NCBI GenBank assembly: GCA_943361795.1
Contig: CALRIS020000011.1
Span: forward strand, 53,112 to 117,111
Direction of reading: 5' to 3'
DNA from: BAIKAL-G1 sp002737305
GTDB lineage: Bacteria; Cyanobacteriota; Cyanobacteriia; PCC-6307; Cyanobiaceae
Length of the DNA: 64,000 nucleotides
Made by a program: the position numbers and the translations under genes
Part shown: positions 1-8,275 of the stretch, piece by piece
Layout: each line of letters opens with the position of its first letter
Numbering within the stretch: position 1 is the first letter of the stretch
The notes under the pieces: model-generated
What the model was told of the DNA's origin: nothing
Seen by the model: only the letters and a program-made list of their open reading frames with translations
The model's database searches: none

Positions 1-1
1 G

Positions 2-1306
2 CAGAGCCGGGACCAGGACCTGCGCCGCCATGAAACGCCGCGCAAGCTGCGCCGCGGCGCCGATGGCACCCCCCTCCCCGATGGCCTGCGGGCGGGGGTG
101 CTCTATGGCGACGACCTGCGCCTGCAGCTGACGCTGGATTCCCGCCTGCAGCAGGTGGCCCTGTCGGCCCTGGCCAAGCAGGTCAAGCAATGGCGCGCTA
201 AGCGGGGCGTCGCCCTCGTGATGGATGTGCGCAACGGCGAGATCCTCGCCCTCGCTTCCAGTCCCTCCTACGACCCCAATAAGTTCTGGAAGTATCCGCC
301 CGGCCTCTTTCGCGAATGGTCCGTGCAGGACCTCTACGAACCCGGATCCACCTTTAAACCGATCAACCTGGCCCTGGCCCTGCAGGAGTATGCAATTAAT
401 CCCCGCACCACGGTCAATGACACCGGCTCGGTGACAATTGGTGGCTGGCCGATCTTCAACCACGACCGCCGGGGCAATGGCGTGATGGATCTGCCCACCG
501 TTCTGCAGGTGTCCAGCAACGTGGGCATGGTGCATGCCATGCACCAGCTCAAGCCGGCCCTCTATTGGCGCTGGCTCCACACCATCGGCATCGACACCAT
601 CCCCGACACGGACCTGCCTGGGGCCGTGGCCGGTGAACTCAAGAGCCGCAACGATTTCCTGAGCCAGCCGATCGAACCGGCCACGGCCGCCTTCGGCCAG
701 GGCTTTTCGCTCACGCCGCTGAAGCTGCTGCAGCTGCACGCCATGATCGCCAACGGGGGCCGGCTGGTCAGTCCCCACATCACCCGGGGCCTGCGTTCCG
801 GCGACGATCTGGCGGCTCCGCCCCAGTCTTCTGGAGTGCAGCTGCTCAGGCCGGAGGTGGCTCGGCAAGTGCTCGAGTGGATGGAAACCGTGGTGCAAAA
901 GGGCAGTGGCAAGGGGGCCCGCATCCCTGGCTATCGCATCGGCGGCAAGACCGGCACGGCCCAGAAGGCCCTCAATGGTGTGTATATCCCCGGGGCGCGC
1001 ATCTGTAGTTTCATCGCCAACCTCACCACCGATAACCCGCGCTATGTGGTGTTGGTGGTGGTGGATGAACCCCAAGGGGGCAACGCCTACGGCTCCACCG
1101 TGGCCCTGCCCGTGGCCAAGCAGATCATCGAAGCCCTGCTGGTGCTGGAAAAGTTGCCCCCCCAGGCCGCGGCCAAGCAGCTGGGGCTCCAAGCCCTCGC
1201 TGGCAACCAGCCCCGGTCAGCCTTGAAGCCGGTGCTGGCGGGCAGGCCTCGCTCGGGCCCCACCACGGCTACGGCCGCCGCCCAGGCCCGAACCGGCCGG
1301 GATTGA
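2..1306 (+). CDS. ftsI: Peptidoglycan D,D-transpeptidase FtsI (PBP3-type), 5' end missing
   Basis: Class B penicillin-binding protein that cross-links septal peptidoglycan in the periplasm. The frame is open from the first bases, so the N-terminal membrane anchor and much of the pedestal domain lie outside the window. All three transpeptidase motifs are visible: the nucleophile tetrad STFK inside EPGSTFKP (about 347-358), the SxN motif SSN (about 512-520), and the KTG box in GGKTGTAQ (about 942-965). An Ala/Pro/Arg-rich tail follows the catalytic domain. A PBP2 (MrdA) assignment is less likely, because the FTPLKLLQLHAMIANGG-like stretch and the spacing fit FtsI. The stop is followed by a 170-bp spacer before transaldolase. 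Confidence 0.88.
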   Translation, partial: QSRDQDLRRHETPRKLRRGADGTPLPDGLRAGVLYGDDLRLQLTLDSRLQQVALSALAKQVKQWRAKRGVALVMDVRNGEILALASSPSYDPNKFWKYPPGLFREWSVQDLYEPGSTFKPINLALALQEYAINPRTTVNDTGSVTIGGWPIFNHDRRGNGVMDLPTVLQVSSNVGMVHAMHQLKPALYWRWLHTIGIDTIPDTDLPGAVAGELKSRNDFLSQPIEPATAAFGQGFSLTPLKLLQLHAMIANGGRLVSPHITRGLRSGDDLAAPPQSSGVQLLRPEVARQVLEWMETVVQKGSGKGARIPGYRIGGKTGTAQKALNGVYIPGARICSFIANLTTDNPRYVVLVVVDEPQGGNAYGSTVALPVAKQIIEALLVLEKLPPQAAAKQLGLQALAGNQPRSALKPVLAGRPRSGPTTATAAAQARTGRD

Positions 1307-1391
1307 GTCGGTCCGGGCCTAGCAGCACCGACTGGCGGCAGCTTTTTGGCAGCCCAGGTCCACACCCCATGGGCATTCCCTCAAACAGGGT

Positions 1392-1451
1392 TAGCCAGCA
1401 GGCTTTCGCCGCCGGTCTTGCTGGCTAGCTTGACGGCATCGTCTAGCCGTC
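1392..1451 (+). promoter_or_regulatory. Two hairpins in the transaldolase leader
   Basis: A perfect 9-bp inverted repeat (TAGCCAGCA at 1392-1400 with TGCTGGCTA at 1419-1427, 18-nt loop) is followed by a second 6-bp repeat (GACGGC at 1432-1437 with GCCGTC at 1446-1451). They sit 25-85 bp upstream of the tal start. They could be the ftsI terminator or leader structure for tal. There is no U-tract, so a canonical intrinsic terminator is not shown. Confidence 0.3.
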
Positions 1452-1476
1452 GCCGGCGTTCGCCCGAGCCCACCCC

Positions 1477-2649
1477 ATGGCCAACCTGCTCGACCAACTT
1501 GCCGCCATGACGGTGGTCGTCGCCGACACCGGCGAACTGGAAGCTATCAAGCAATTCACCCCGCGGGATGCCACCACTAACCCGTCGTTGATCTTGGCTG
1601 CGGCCCAGATCCCCACCTACCAGAACCTGATCGACACGGCCCTACGCGAGTCCCGGGCCGTGATCGGCGCCGAAGCGCCGGCGGAAGACGTGGTGCTAGA
1701 GGCCCTCGATGAAATCTGCGTGATCTTCGGTCGCGAAATTCTCAAGCTCGTGCCCGGCCGGGTTTCCACCGAAGTGGATGCCCGCCTCAGCTTCGATACG
1801 GAAGCCACGATCACCAAGGCCCGCAAGTTGATTGGCCTGTATCAGGCCGCCGGCATTGGCACCGATCGGGTGTTGATCAAGGTGGCCTCCACCTGGGAAG
1901 GGATTAAGGCAGCCGAAGCCCTGGAAAAGGAAGGCATCCACTGCAACCTCACCCTCCTGTTCAGTTTTGCCCAGGCCGTGGCCTGCGCCGAGGCCGGCGT
2001 GACCCTGATTTCTCCTTTTGTGGGCCGCATCCTTGATTGGTACAAGGCCAGCACAGGCCGCGACCACTATCCCGGCGCTGAGGATCCGGGGGTGATCTCG
2101 GTGAGCGAGATCTTCAACTACTACAAGACCTACGGCTACGGCACCGAGGTGATGGGGGCCAGCTTTCGCAACATCGAGGAAATCATCGAATTGGCGGGCT
2201 GCGACCTGCTGACGATTTCACCAAAACTGCTCGACCAGCTGCGCAGCAGCGAAGCCGACCTGCCCCGCAAGCTTGATGGGGCGGCCCCGGCCCCAACCCG
2301 GGCCCAGATCAACCTGGATCGCCCCGGTTTTGACACGATGATGGCCGCCGATGCCATGGCCACCGACAAGCTCGATGAGGGGATCCGCGGTTTCGTCAAG
2401 GCGATTGAAACCCTTGAATTCCAATTGGCCCATCGCCTCGGCGAGCTGGAGGGGGCCGCGGCCTTCACCCACGCTGCCCAGGAGATCTTCCTGCTGAATG
2501 ATCTCGATGGTGATGGTTGCATCACCCGGGAGGAATGGCTCGGTAGCGATGCGGTCTTCGATGCCCTCGACACCGACCATGACGGCCGTCTGGTGCCAGC
2601 GGATGTGCGCGGTGGCCTGGGGGCCCCCCTGGCCCTTAGCGCTCCTTGA
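1477..2649 (+). CDS. tal: Transaldolase with C-terminal EF-hand pair
   Basis: Transfers the dihydroxyacetone unit between sugar phosphates in the pentose phosphate network. The transaldolase barrel covers roughly residues 1-325, with the conserved DATTNPSLI stretch near residue 31 and the Schiff-base lysine in VLIKVAST (K135). Beyond the barrel, the 390-residue protein carries two EF-hand loops: DLDGDGCITREE (about 342-353), with acidic residues at positions 1, 3, 5 and 12, and DTDHDGRLVPAD (about 365-376). Classical transaldolases are about 315-330 residues, so the tail is an extra domain. Fusions of this kind are known in picocyanobacteria. Calcium binding is inferred from the loops only. 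Confidence 0.93.
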   Translation: MANLLDQLAAMTVVVADTGELEAIKQFTPRDATTNPSLILAAAQIPTYQNLIDTALRESRAVIGAEAPAEDVVLEALDEICVIFGREILKLVPGRVSTEVDARLSFDTEATITKARKLIGLYQAAGIGTDRVLIKVASTWEGIKAAEALEKEGIHCNLTLLFSFAQAVACAEAGVTLISPFVGRILDWYKASTGRDHYPGAEDPGVISVSEIFNYYKTYGYGTEVMGASFRNIEEIIELAGCDLLTISPKLLDQLRSSEADLPRKLDGAAPAPTRAQINLDRPGFDTMMAADAMATDKLDEGIRGFVKAIETLEFQLAHRLGELEGAAAFTHAAQEIFLLNDLDGDGCITREEWLGSDAVFDALDTDHDGRLVPADVRGGLGAPLALSAP

Positions 2650-2707
2650 CCCCCTAGACCAGACTCATCCCTCTGCCCTGGCCCTGCCGTTGAACGCCCT
2701 CGACACC

Positions 2708-3070
2708 ATGCGTGCCCTGGCCATCCAGGGCGAGGTCCACAGCTTTGAGGCGGGGGAGCTGATCTTTCGCGCTGGTGAGACGGGCGAGTGCATGTATGGC
2801 CTGCTCGAGGGCACGGTGGAGTTGACCTGGAATGGCAACGCCGGCCAGGAACTGATCCAGGCCGGTGATGTCTTTGGCGCCGGGGCCCTGGTCACCCAGG
2901 AGCACCGTCGCTATGGCGATGCCACGGCGATCACCACCTGCCGGGTCCTGGAGATGAACCGGGAAAAATTCCTGTTTGCCGTGCAGGAATCGCCGATGTT
3001 TGCGATTGATCTACTCGCCTCGATCGACCAGCGGCTGCGCCAGCTCAAGGACTGCATCAAGTCGTCCTAG
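2708..3070 (+). CDS. Small single-domain cyclic-nucleotide-binding (Crp-like sensor) protein
   Basis: A 120-residue protein consisting of one cNMP-binding beta-roll: FEAGELIFRAGETGE, a GDVFGAGAL-type turn and a final helix with FAIDLLASIDQRL. There is no DNA-binding helix-turn-helix, so it is not a Crp transcription factor by itself. The phosphate-binding cassette arginine is not obvious (the GAGAL stretch replaces the usual GELAL...R), so nucleotide binding is uncertain. The reading frame overlaps the tal 3' end in another phase. I chose ATG at 2708; an in-frame TTG at 2690 is possible. Probably co-transcribed with tal. Confidence 0.75.
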   Translation: MRALAIQGEVHSFEAGELIFRAGETGECMYGLLEGTVELTWNGNAGQELIQAGDVFGAGALVTQEHRRYGDATAITTCRVLEMNREKFLFAVQESPMFAIDLLASIDQRLRQLKDCIKSS

Positions 3071-3166
3071 GTGCCACCGCAGCAGTTCGCCCTGGTTGGG
3101 CTGCCCAGGGAATGGGCTTGAGCTAGAGGCTGGCTAGGCCAGGTGTCCAGGGAGTTGACTCGCGGT

Positions 3167-4297
3167 TCACTGGCCCTGAAACAGCAGCCGCCGGATCACC
3201 CGTTGGGCGATATCGCCATAGCCCATTTCGCCGGAGAGAATCTGGGCAATCCGTTGGGGGGCCGTTGGACGCTTAATGCCTAGCTGGTAGCCCACCTTGG
3301 GCACCCGGTAGAAGACCTGGGCAATGCGCCGTCCCCAGGCCATCGAATCGCCCCATTGGCGGCGCATGGTGGCGGTATAGCCCGCCAGGGCCTGGCGTTC
3401 TCCGCCCAGCCAGAGGTCTAGGGCCTCAGCGGCGCGCACGCCGCTGAGCAGGGCCGGCCGCAGCCCTTCCGCCAGAAAAGGGTCACAGAGGGAGGCCGCA
3501 TCGCCCACCACCAGGGCGCCGGGGCAGTGCAGGGGGGAGTGACCATCCCACACCCGCAACGGGGAGTTAATGCGCTCGCCCGCATCGGCCGCCAGGCCCA
3601 GGCTGGGCAGCAGCTGGGCCAACACGGCGTCACTGTCGGCCGGGTTGCGGCCAATGAAGGTGCCTACGCCGATGCTGTAGCCCCCCTGGCGGGGAAAGGC
3701 CCAGCAAAAGCCGTGCTGCACCAGGCCAAATTCGAAGCGGGCCGTGGCCGGCTCCCGTACCTCGGCCTCCACCTCTATGGCCACGGCGGAGGCATAGCGG
3801 GGCCTGGCCGGTCCCAGGCCCAGGGGCTGGGCAAAGCGGGAGCTGGAGCCATCGGCCACCACCAGGCCCCGACTGGCCAGGCTTTGGCCGCCGGCCAGCA
3901 CCACCCGCCAGTGGTCGCCATCGCGCTCGATCTGCTCCACAGCCTCGCCGGTTAGGACCCGGGCGCCGGCGGCGCTGGCCTGCTCGGCCAGGTAGGCATC
4001 GAGTTTGGAGCGGCGCACGATCCAGAAAGGGGAATCCCCCGGCAGCACGGCCGTGACCGGATCCTGGAGGCACCAAGTGAAGCGCACCTGCTCGATCACC
4101 TGGTCCACCACCGGGCTGAGATCGAAGGGAAACCAGCGCTGCACCGAGGCGGCCATGCCGCCGCCACAGGGTTTCGGCCGCGGCAGGTTCTGGCGCTCCA
4201 GCAGGGTGACGCTGCGGCCGCGGGCGGCCAGGTGGAAGGCGGCCGAGGCCCCGGCGGCACCACTGCCCACCACGATCACATCGGCTAGGTCACGCAT
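3167..4297 (-). CDS. Geranylgeranyl reductase family flavoprotein
   Basis: FAD-dependent oxidoreductase of 376 residues. The N-terminal Rossmann motif VVGSGAAGASAA (about 8-19) is followed by LLERQNLPRPKPCGGG, typical of geranylgeranyl reductase-like enzymes. A second FAD-contact motif, VVGDAASLCDPFLAEG, lies near residue 270. ChlP, the true phytyl-chain reductase, is longer (about 400-450) and has a different C-terminus. This is best called a paralogous family member with unknown substrate, perhaps a prenyl or lipid double bond. It is the last gene of the minus-strand run that contains frr and pyrH, separated from frr by 132 bp. Confidence 0.8.
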   Translation of the reverse strand: MRDLADVIVVGSGAAGASAAFHLAARGRSVTLLERQNLPRPKPCGGGMAASVQRWFPFDLSPVVDQVIEQVRFTWCLQDPVTAVLPGDSPFWIVRRSKLDAYLAEQASAAGARVLTGEAVEQIERDGDHWRVVLAGGQSLASRGLVVADGSSSRFAQPLGLGPARPRYASAVAIEVEAEVREPATARFEFGLVQHGFCWAFPRQGGYSIGVGTFIGRNPADSDAVLAQLLPSLGLAADAGERINSPLRVWDGHSPLHCPGALVVGDAASLCDPFLAEGLRPALLSGVRAAEALDLWLGGERQALAGYTATMRRQWGDSMAWGRRIAQVFYRVPKVGYQLGIKRPTAPQRIAQILSGEMGYGDIAQRVIRRLLFQGQ

Positions 4298-4429
4298 GGC
4301 AGGGCAGCACGGCCCATGGGCGGGGGCGGAAAGGACTCAGATGGACAGCGACCAGCGGCTGGGTCTGCGGCTGGAACCACCTCAACGGCAGCTTGATCCC
4401 ACTCAGGCTTGGGCTGAAGGCCTTGACGC

Positions 4430-4969
4430 TCACACTTTGAGAATGTCGGCCTCTTTATCTGCGAGATGCTTTTCGACTTCGGTGATGTAGCGATCGGTGA
4501 GTTTTTGAACCTTATCCTGTTCGTCGCGGCTCTGGTCTTCCGAGAGTTCGCCATCCTTCTCAAGTTTTTTCACCTTGTCGATGGCATCGCGCCGCAGATT
4601 GCGCAGGCCAACTTTCCCTTCTTCGGCATATTTCGAGGCGAGCTTGACGAAATCTTTGCGGCGATCGGCCGTCAGTGGCGGGATATTAATGCGAATCACC
4701 TTGCCATCGTTGTTGGGGGTTAGGCCCAGGTCACTCATGGCGATCGCCTTTTCAATTAGGGCCATCGAACCCCGGTCGAAGGGCTGGATCTGGATGGTTT
4801 GGGAATCCGGCGTGGAGAGGGTTGCGAGTGCTTTGAGGGGAGTGTCGGCGCCGTAATAATCAATGCTCAGTTTGTCGAGCAGGGAAGGGTTGGCCCTGCC
4901 GGTACGAATCGTATTGAAGGTGCGCTGGGTGGCTTCCACCGATTTGCGCATGCTGTCTTCAAGGTCCAT
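4430..4969 (-). CDS. frr: Ribosome recycling factor
   Basis: Works with EF-G to split the post-termination ribosome. The 179 residues are near the normal 182-185. The family signature RTGRANPSLLD occurs near residue 22, and the C-terminal half shows the expected long helices (RRDAIDKVKKLEKDGELSED, RDEQDKVQKLTD). It lies 82 bp downstream of pyrH in the same direction; pyrH-frr is a widespread bacterial gene pair, which supports the assignment. The start is the first ATG of the conserved N-terminus. Confidence 0.97.
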   Translation of the reverse strand: MDLEDSMRKSVEATQRTFNTIRTGRANPSLLDKLSIDYYGADTPLKALATLSTPDSQTIQIQPFDRGSMALIEKAIAMSDLGLTPNNDGKVIRINIPPLTADRRKDFVKLASKYAEEGKVGLRNLRRDAIDKVKKLEKDGELSEDQSRDEQDKVQKLTDRYITEVEKHLADKEADILKV

Positions 4970-5051
4970 GGCGAAAAAGTCAGGCAGGGGAAGGGTGGTC
5001 GCTAATCAGATCGCTCGATAGTCGCCCGTTCTGGCAAGGCAGCCAGGGGGC

Positions 5052-5765
5052 TCAGGTCGAGGGGGTGATGCGGGTGCCGATCGCCTCGCCGGCAACGGCC
5101 CGGCCGATGTTGCCCGCCCCGAAAAGATCAAACACCACGATCGGGATGGCGTTGTCCTTGCAGAGGGCGATGGCGGTGCTGTCCATCACGCCCAGCTCGC
5201 CGCTGAGCACATCCTGGAAGGTCAGGGTCTCGTAGCGGCGGGCATCGCTGTGCAGGGTGGGGTCCTTGTCGTAGACGCCATCCACCTTGGTGGCCTTCAT
5301 CACCACATCGGCGCCGATCTCGGCGGCCCGCAGGGCGGCGGTGGTGTCGGTGGTGAAGAACGGGTTGCCGCAGCCGGCGCCAAAGATCACCACCCGCCCT
5401 TTCTCCAGGTGGCGGATCGCCTTGCGCCGGATATAGGGCTCGGCCACCTCCTGCATGCTGATGGCGCTCTGGACCCGGGTGGGTACCCCGGCCCGCTCCA
5501 GGCCGTCCTGGAGGGTGATCGCATTCATCACCGTGGCCAGCATGCCGACGTAGTCGGCCGTGGCCCGGTCCATGCCGGCAGCCGATCCCTTGAGGCCGCG
5601 GAAGATGTTGCCGCCGCCCACCACAATCGCCAACTCGGTGCCAGTGGCCACCACGGCGGCCACATCGGTGGCAATCGATTGCACGATCTCCGGATCAATG
5701 CCATAGCCCTGATCCCCCATCAGCGCTTCGCCGCTGAGTTTGAGCAGGACACGGCGGTAGCCCAT
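5052..5765 (-). CDS. pyrH: UMP kinase
   Basis: Phosphorylates UMP to UDP with ATP in pyrimidine nucleotide synthesis; a cytosolic hexamer in the amino-acid-kinase fold. Motifs seen: LLKLSGEAL at the N-terminus, VVGGGNIFRG (about 53-62) and GAGCGNPFFTTDTTAALRA (about 132-150). The frame is open 48 codons further upstream, but that extension is low-complexity. ATG at 5765 gives a 237-residue protein, the standard family length. It sits between cobO and frr on the same strand. Confidence 0.97.
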   Translation of the reverse strand: MGYRRVLLKLSGEALMGDQGYGIDPEIVQSIATDVAAVVATGTELAIVVGGGNIFRGLKGSAAGMDRATADYVGMLATVMNAITLQDGLERAGVPTRVQSAISMQEVAEPYIRRKAIRHLEKGRVVIFGAGCGNPFFTTDTTAALRAAEIGADVVMKATKVDGVYDKDPTLHSDARRYETLTFQDVLSGELGVMDSTAIALCKDNAIPIVVFDLFGAGNIGRAVAGEAIGTRITPST

Positions 5766-5909
5766 CGGGTTCCTGGGGAAGCAGTCGGCCGAACAGTAGC
5801 AAGCGTGCGGGGACTTGGCCGATCTGGCCTGGGGCGGGTTGGCTTGGGTGCTTGGGCTGGCCTCGGCCAGGCCAGGAGCAGCCAGGGGCAGCCTCGGTAG
5901 GCCAGCCAA

Positions 5910-6719
5910 TCAGAATTCGATCCCGGCCTGGGCCTTGACCCCCTGTTCGCGGAACGGGTGCCGCACCATTTTCATCTCCGTGACGAGGTCGGCCCGCTCG
6001 ATCAAGCCGGGGGGAGCGCCGCGACCGGTCAGGGCCACATGGGTCAGGGGTGGGCGCAGGGCTAGGCCCTCCAGCACCTGATCGAGGCCCAGGTAGCCGA
6101 GTTTGAGGGCCACATTCACTTCATCGAGCACCACCAACTTGCGGCTGCCATCGGCCAGGTACTCGCAGGAGCGTTGCCAGGCCTGCTGGACCAGCTGCCG
6201 GTCCCGATCCCGGTCCTGGGTTTCCCAGGTGAAGCCCTCCCCCAGGGCATGCCAGGCCAGGGCCTCGCCAAAGACCTGTAGGGCCCGGGCTTCGCCCGGT
6301 TGCCAGCCCCCCTTGATGAATTGCACCACCGCCACGTGCTCGCCATGGCCCAGGCTGCGCAGCACCAGGCCCAGGGCAGCGGTGGTTTTGCCCTTGCCAT
6401 CGCCGGTGAACACCAACACCAATCCCTTTTCCAGGTTGCGCTCACCCACCCGTTGTTGCTGGACCTCCCGGCGCCGGGCCATGCGTTTGCGGTAGCCCTC
6501 GGCATCGGCCTCCGGGGCCAGGTCGCCCCCGGGACCGAGTTCGGCGGCAGCCTGGTCCAGGCTTTGCTCGCGGGAGGGCTGCTCGGGGCCGGGCTGCCCC
6601 GTTGGATCGGCGCTAGGGCTCTGGCTCAAGGGGACTCCGCGTCGTGCCAGCACTCTCGCGCCCCCAGGCAAACAGCTGTTGCCATCAGGCGGGCATTTGT
6701 CGCCGGGCCAGGGCCGCAT
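5910..6719 (-). CDS. cobO: Cob(I)yrinic acid a,c-diamide adenosyltransferase
   Basis: Adds the 5'-deoxyadenosyl group to the corrin cobalt in cobalamin biosynthesis or salvage. A P-loop FTGDGKGKTTAALG is present (about residues 104-117 of the long form), followed by VVQFIKGGW and KLVVLDEVNVAL, the CobO/BtuR signature. The conserved enzyme starts only around residue 75, so the true start is uncertain: ATG 6719 (overlapping the recombinase 3' end by 35 bp), GTG 6653, or TTG 6629, which has GGAG five bases upstream. No cobalamin riboswitch was seen upstream. Picocyanobacteria of this group make a B12 form (pseudocobalamin), which is consistent. Confidence 0.92.
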   Translation of the reverse strand: MRPWPGDKCPPDGNSCLPGGARVLARRGVPLSQSPSADPTGQPGPEQPSREQSLDQAAAELGPGGDLAPEADAEGYRKRMARRREVQQQRVGERNLEKGLVLVFTGDGKGKTTAALGLVLRSLGHGEHVAVVQFIKGGWQPGEARALQVFGEALAWHALGEGFTWETQDRDRDRQLVQQAWQRSCEYLADGSRKLVVLDEVNVALKLGYLGLDQVLEGLALRPPLTHVALTGRGAPPGLIERADLVTEMKMVRHPFREQGVKAQAGIEF

Positions 6720-8154
6720 CGACGGCCTGTTGTTGGTCCCGGCGGGTGATCCAGTGGTGGTAGGTGCGGGTGTGGATCGCCACCGAGTGGCCCATCATTC
6801 GGGCCGCCACGGTGTCGGGTAGGCCCAGGTGGATCGTGCGTACGGCCCAGGCGTGGCGCAGGTCGTAGGGGGTCAGGGGGAGGCCATAGCGGCGGAATTG
6901 CTCGGCCACCCGCCGGCCCACCTGCTGCAGGGTGGTTTGGCGCAGGTCCGTGCTCACCGGGGGCAGCTGACCCTTGAGCTCGGCAAGCCGCGGCAGCTCG
7001 AAGGCCTCCACCCACTCCGGCTGGAAGGGCCAGATCTGGTGTTCGCCGGTCTTGCTGGTGGGCAGCACCCGGATCACCCGATCGCCGCGACTGGCCAGGG
7101 CCGAGAGATCACTAAAAAAGATCTCGTGGTTGCGCAAGCCGTAGGTGGCCATCAGCCCATAGGCCAGACGCCAGCCTGGGTTGGGGATGCGCTGGCTCCA
7201 GCTCAGGATCTCCTGGTCGTGGGGCAGCTGGCGGAATTGGGCCACATGCAGGCCATAGCCACCGGCCCGCTCGCTCCAGTCCGCCGGCAGGCTGATCCCC
7301 TGCTGGCCGGCCAGGGCCGCCAGGGTGGTGCCGCACTGTTGGCGGCCGCGGCTGGCGCTGGGATAGCTCTCCAGCACCTGCTCCAGCAGCCAAGGCGGCG
7401 GCGCATTGGTCAGTGGCAGGCCCAGCTCGCCGGCGGCTTGCTGCAGCCGGCGTAGGTAGGGCAGGTAGGCGCTGGTCCAGGTGGTGCGGCTGCCGGCCGG
7501 AGTGCGGCGGCGGCGGGGATCGGCAAAAAACTGGTGCTCGAACGTTGCCAGAATCGGGGCGAGCTCACCCTGGGCCCAAGGGAAGAGGCCCGGGGGCCCG
7601 GCTGCCTGGGCCGGCCGCTGTTGGCCTGGTCGTCCGGTCTGGTTTGGAACGCTGGGCTGGCGCCGCCGGGGCGTGGATCTGGGTTCGCCCAGGTTGTGGC
7701 GATGGGAGGCGGGGCTCTTTGGCGGCTGCGCTGAAATCGGGACCAAGCCCGTTGGTTTGGCTTGGATCTGGCTCCAGTCCTGCCAACGGAAGCGCTGCTG
7801 CTGCAGCTGTTGCAGCAGCCGGCGCAGCTGCAGCCGCGCCTGCTCCAGGCCATCGGCGTTGGCAGTTAGGCCCAGGCTGAGGCGTTGCACGGGATGGGCA
7901 CCGGACCCGTGGCGACAGGGCAAGGGCCCCCGCAGGCCCAGGCGGTTGCCGCGCCGTTCCAACCTCAGGGCAACGCCGGTAGCCGCGAGTAGGCCGTTCT
8001 GGCGCTGGATCTCGGCATCTAGGGCAGTCTCTCGGGCGGCCTCCGGTGCGGCCTCCGGGGGGATGGGTGCTTCGCGATCGTTGGCGGCATGGCCTGGAGG
8101 TAGCGGATTGGCCGCCACCGGGGGCTGGGGATCGGTCGCCTGGGGTTGGGGCAT
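6685..8154 (-). CDS. Tyrosine recombinase/phage-integrase-family protein at a housekeeping locus
   Basis: A 489-residue protein with a C-terminal tyrosine-recombinase catalytic domain. Visible are the first arginine in TYGLRNHEIF, a beta-hairpin lysine in LPTSKTGEH, the box-II sequence TPYDLRHAWAVR (the usual HxxR histidine is Tyr), MGHS, and the candidate nucleophile Tyr465 in RTYHHW, 24 residues from the end. The N-terminal third is Gln/Pro-rich. No attachment repeats, excisionase or phage genes flank it; neighbours are cobO (overlapping) and divergent hemH. As I recall, an integrase-family gene sits at this hemH-cobO position in other marine picocyanobacteria, implying a resident gene. ATG 8154 was chosen because longer forms run into hemH. 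Confidence 0.85.
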   Translation of the reverse strand: MPQPQATDPQPPVAANPLPPGHAANDREAPIPPEAAPEAARETALDAEIQRQNGLLAATGVALRLERRGNRLGLRGPLPCRHGSGAHPVQRLSLGLTANADGLEQARLQLRRLLQQLQQQRFRWQDWSQIQAKPTGLVPISAQPPKSPASHRHNLGEPRSTPRRRQPSVPNQTGRPGQQRPAQAAGPPGLFPWAQGELAPILATFEHQFFADPRRRRTPAGSRTTWTSAYLPYLRRLQQAAGELGLPLTNAPPPWLLEQVLESYPSASRGRQQCGTTLAALAGQQGISLPADWSERAGGYGLHVAQFRQLPHDQEILSWSQRIPNPGWRLAYGLMATYGLRNHEIFFSDLSALASRGDRVIRVLPTSKTGEHQIWPFQPEWVEAFELPRLAELKGQLPPVSTDLRQTTLQQVGRRVAEQFRRYGLPLTPYDLRHAWAVRTIHLGLPDTVAARMMGHSVAIHTRTYHHWITRRDQQQAVDAALARRQMPA

Positions 8155-8275
8155 CGGCACGGCTGGTTCCGGTCCCAACGGCGGGCTGACCCTATCGATG
8201 GCATGGCGGTCGCGCCAGGCCCATCTCCGGCGCCGCAGCGTTACGCTCGGAGAATTCTCGCCATAACCCCCGGGC

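Noticed and set aside
5766..5909. 48-residue N-terminal extension of pyrH
   Set aside because: Low-complexity, not part of the UMP kinase fold; ATG 5765 gives exactly the family length.
5766..6719. Cobalamin riboswitch near cobO
   Set aside because: The spacers around cobO are short and coding upstream; no B12-box-like sequence was recognised.
7481..8266. 261-codon plus-strand frame antisense to the recombinase
   Set aside because: Trp/Gly/Arg-rich shadow; the minus-strand recombinase carries real catalytic motifs.
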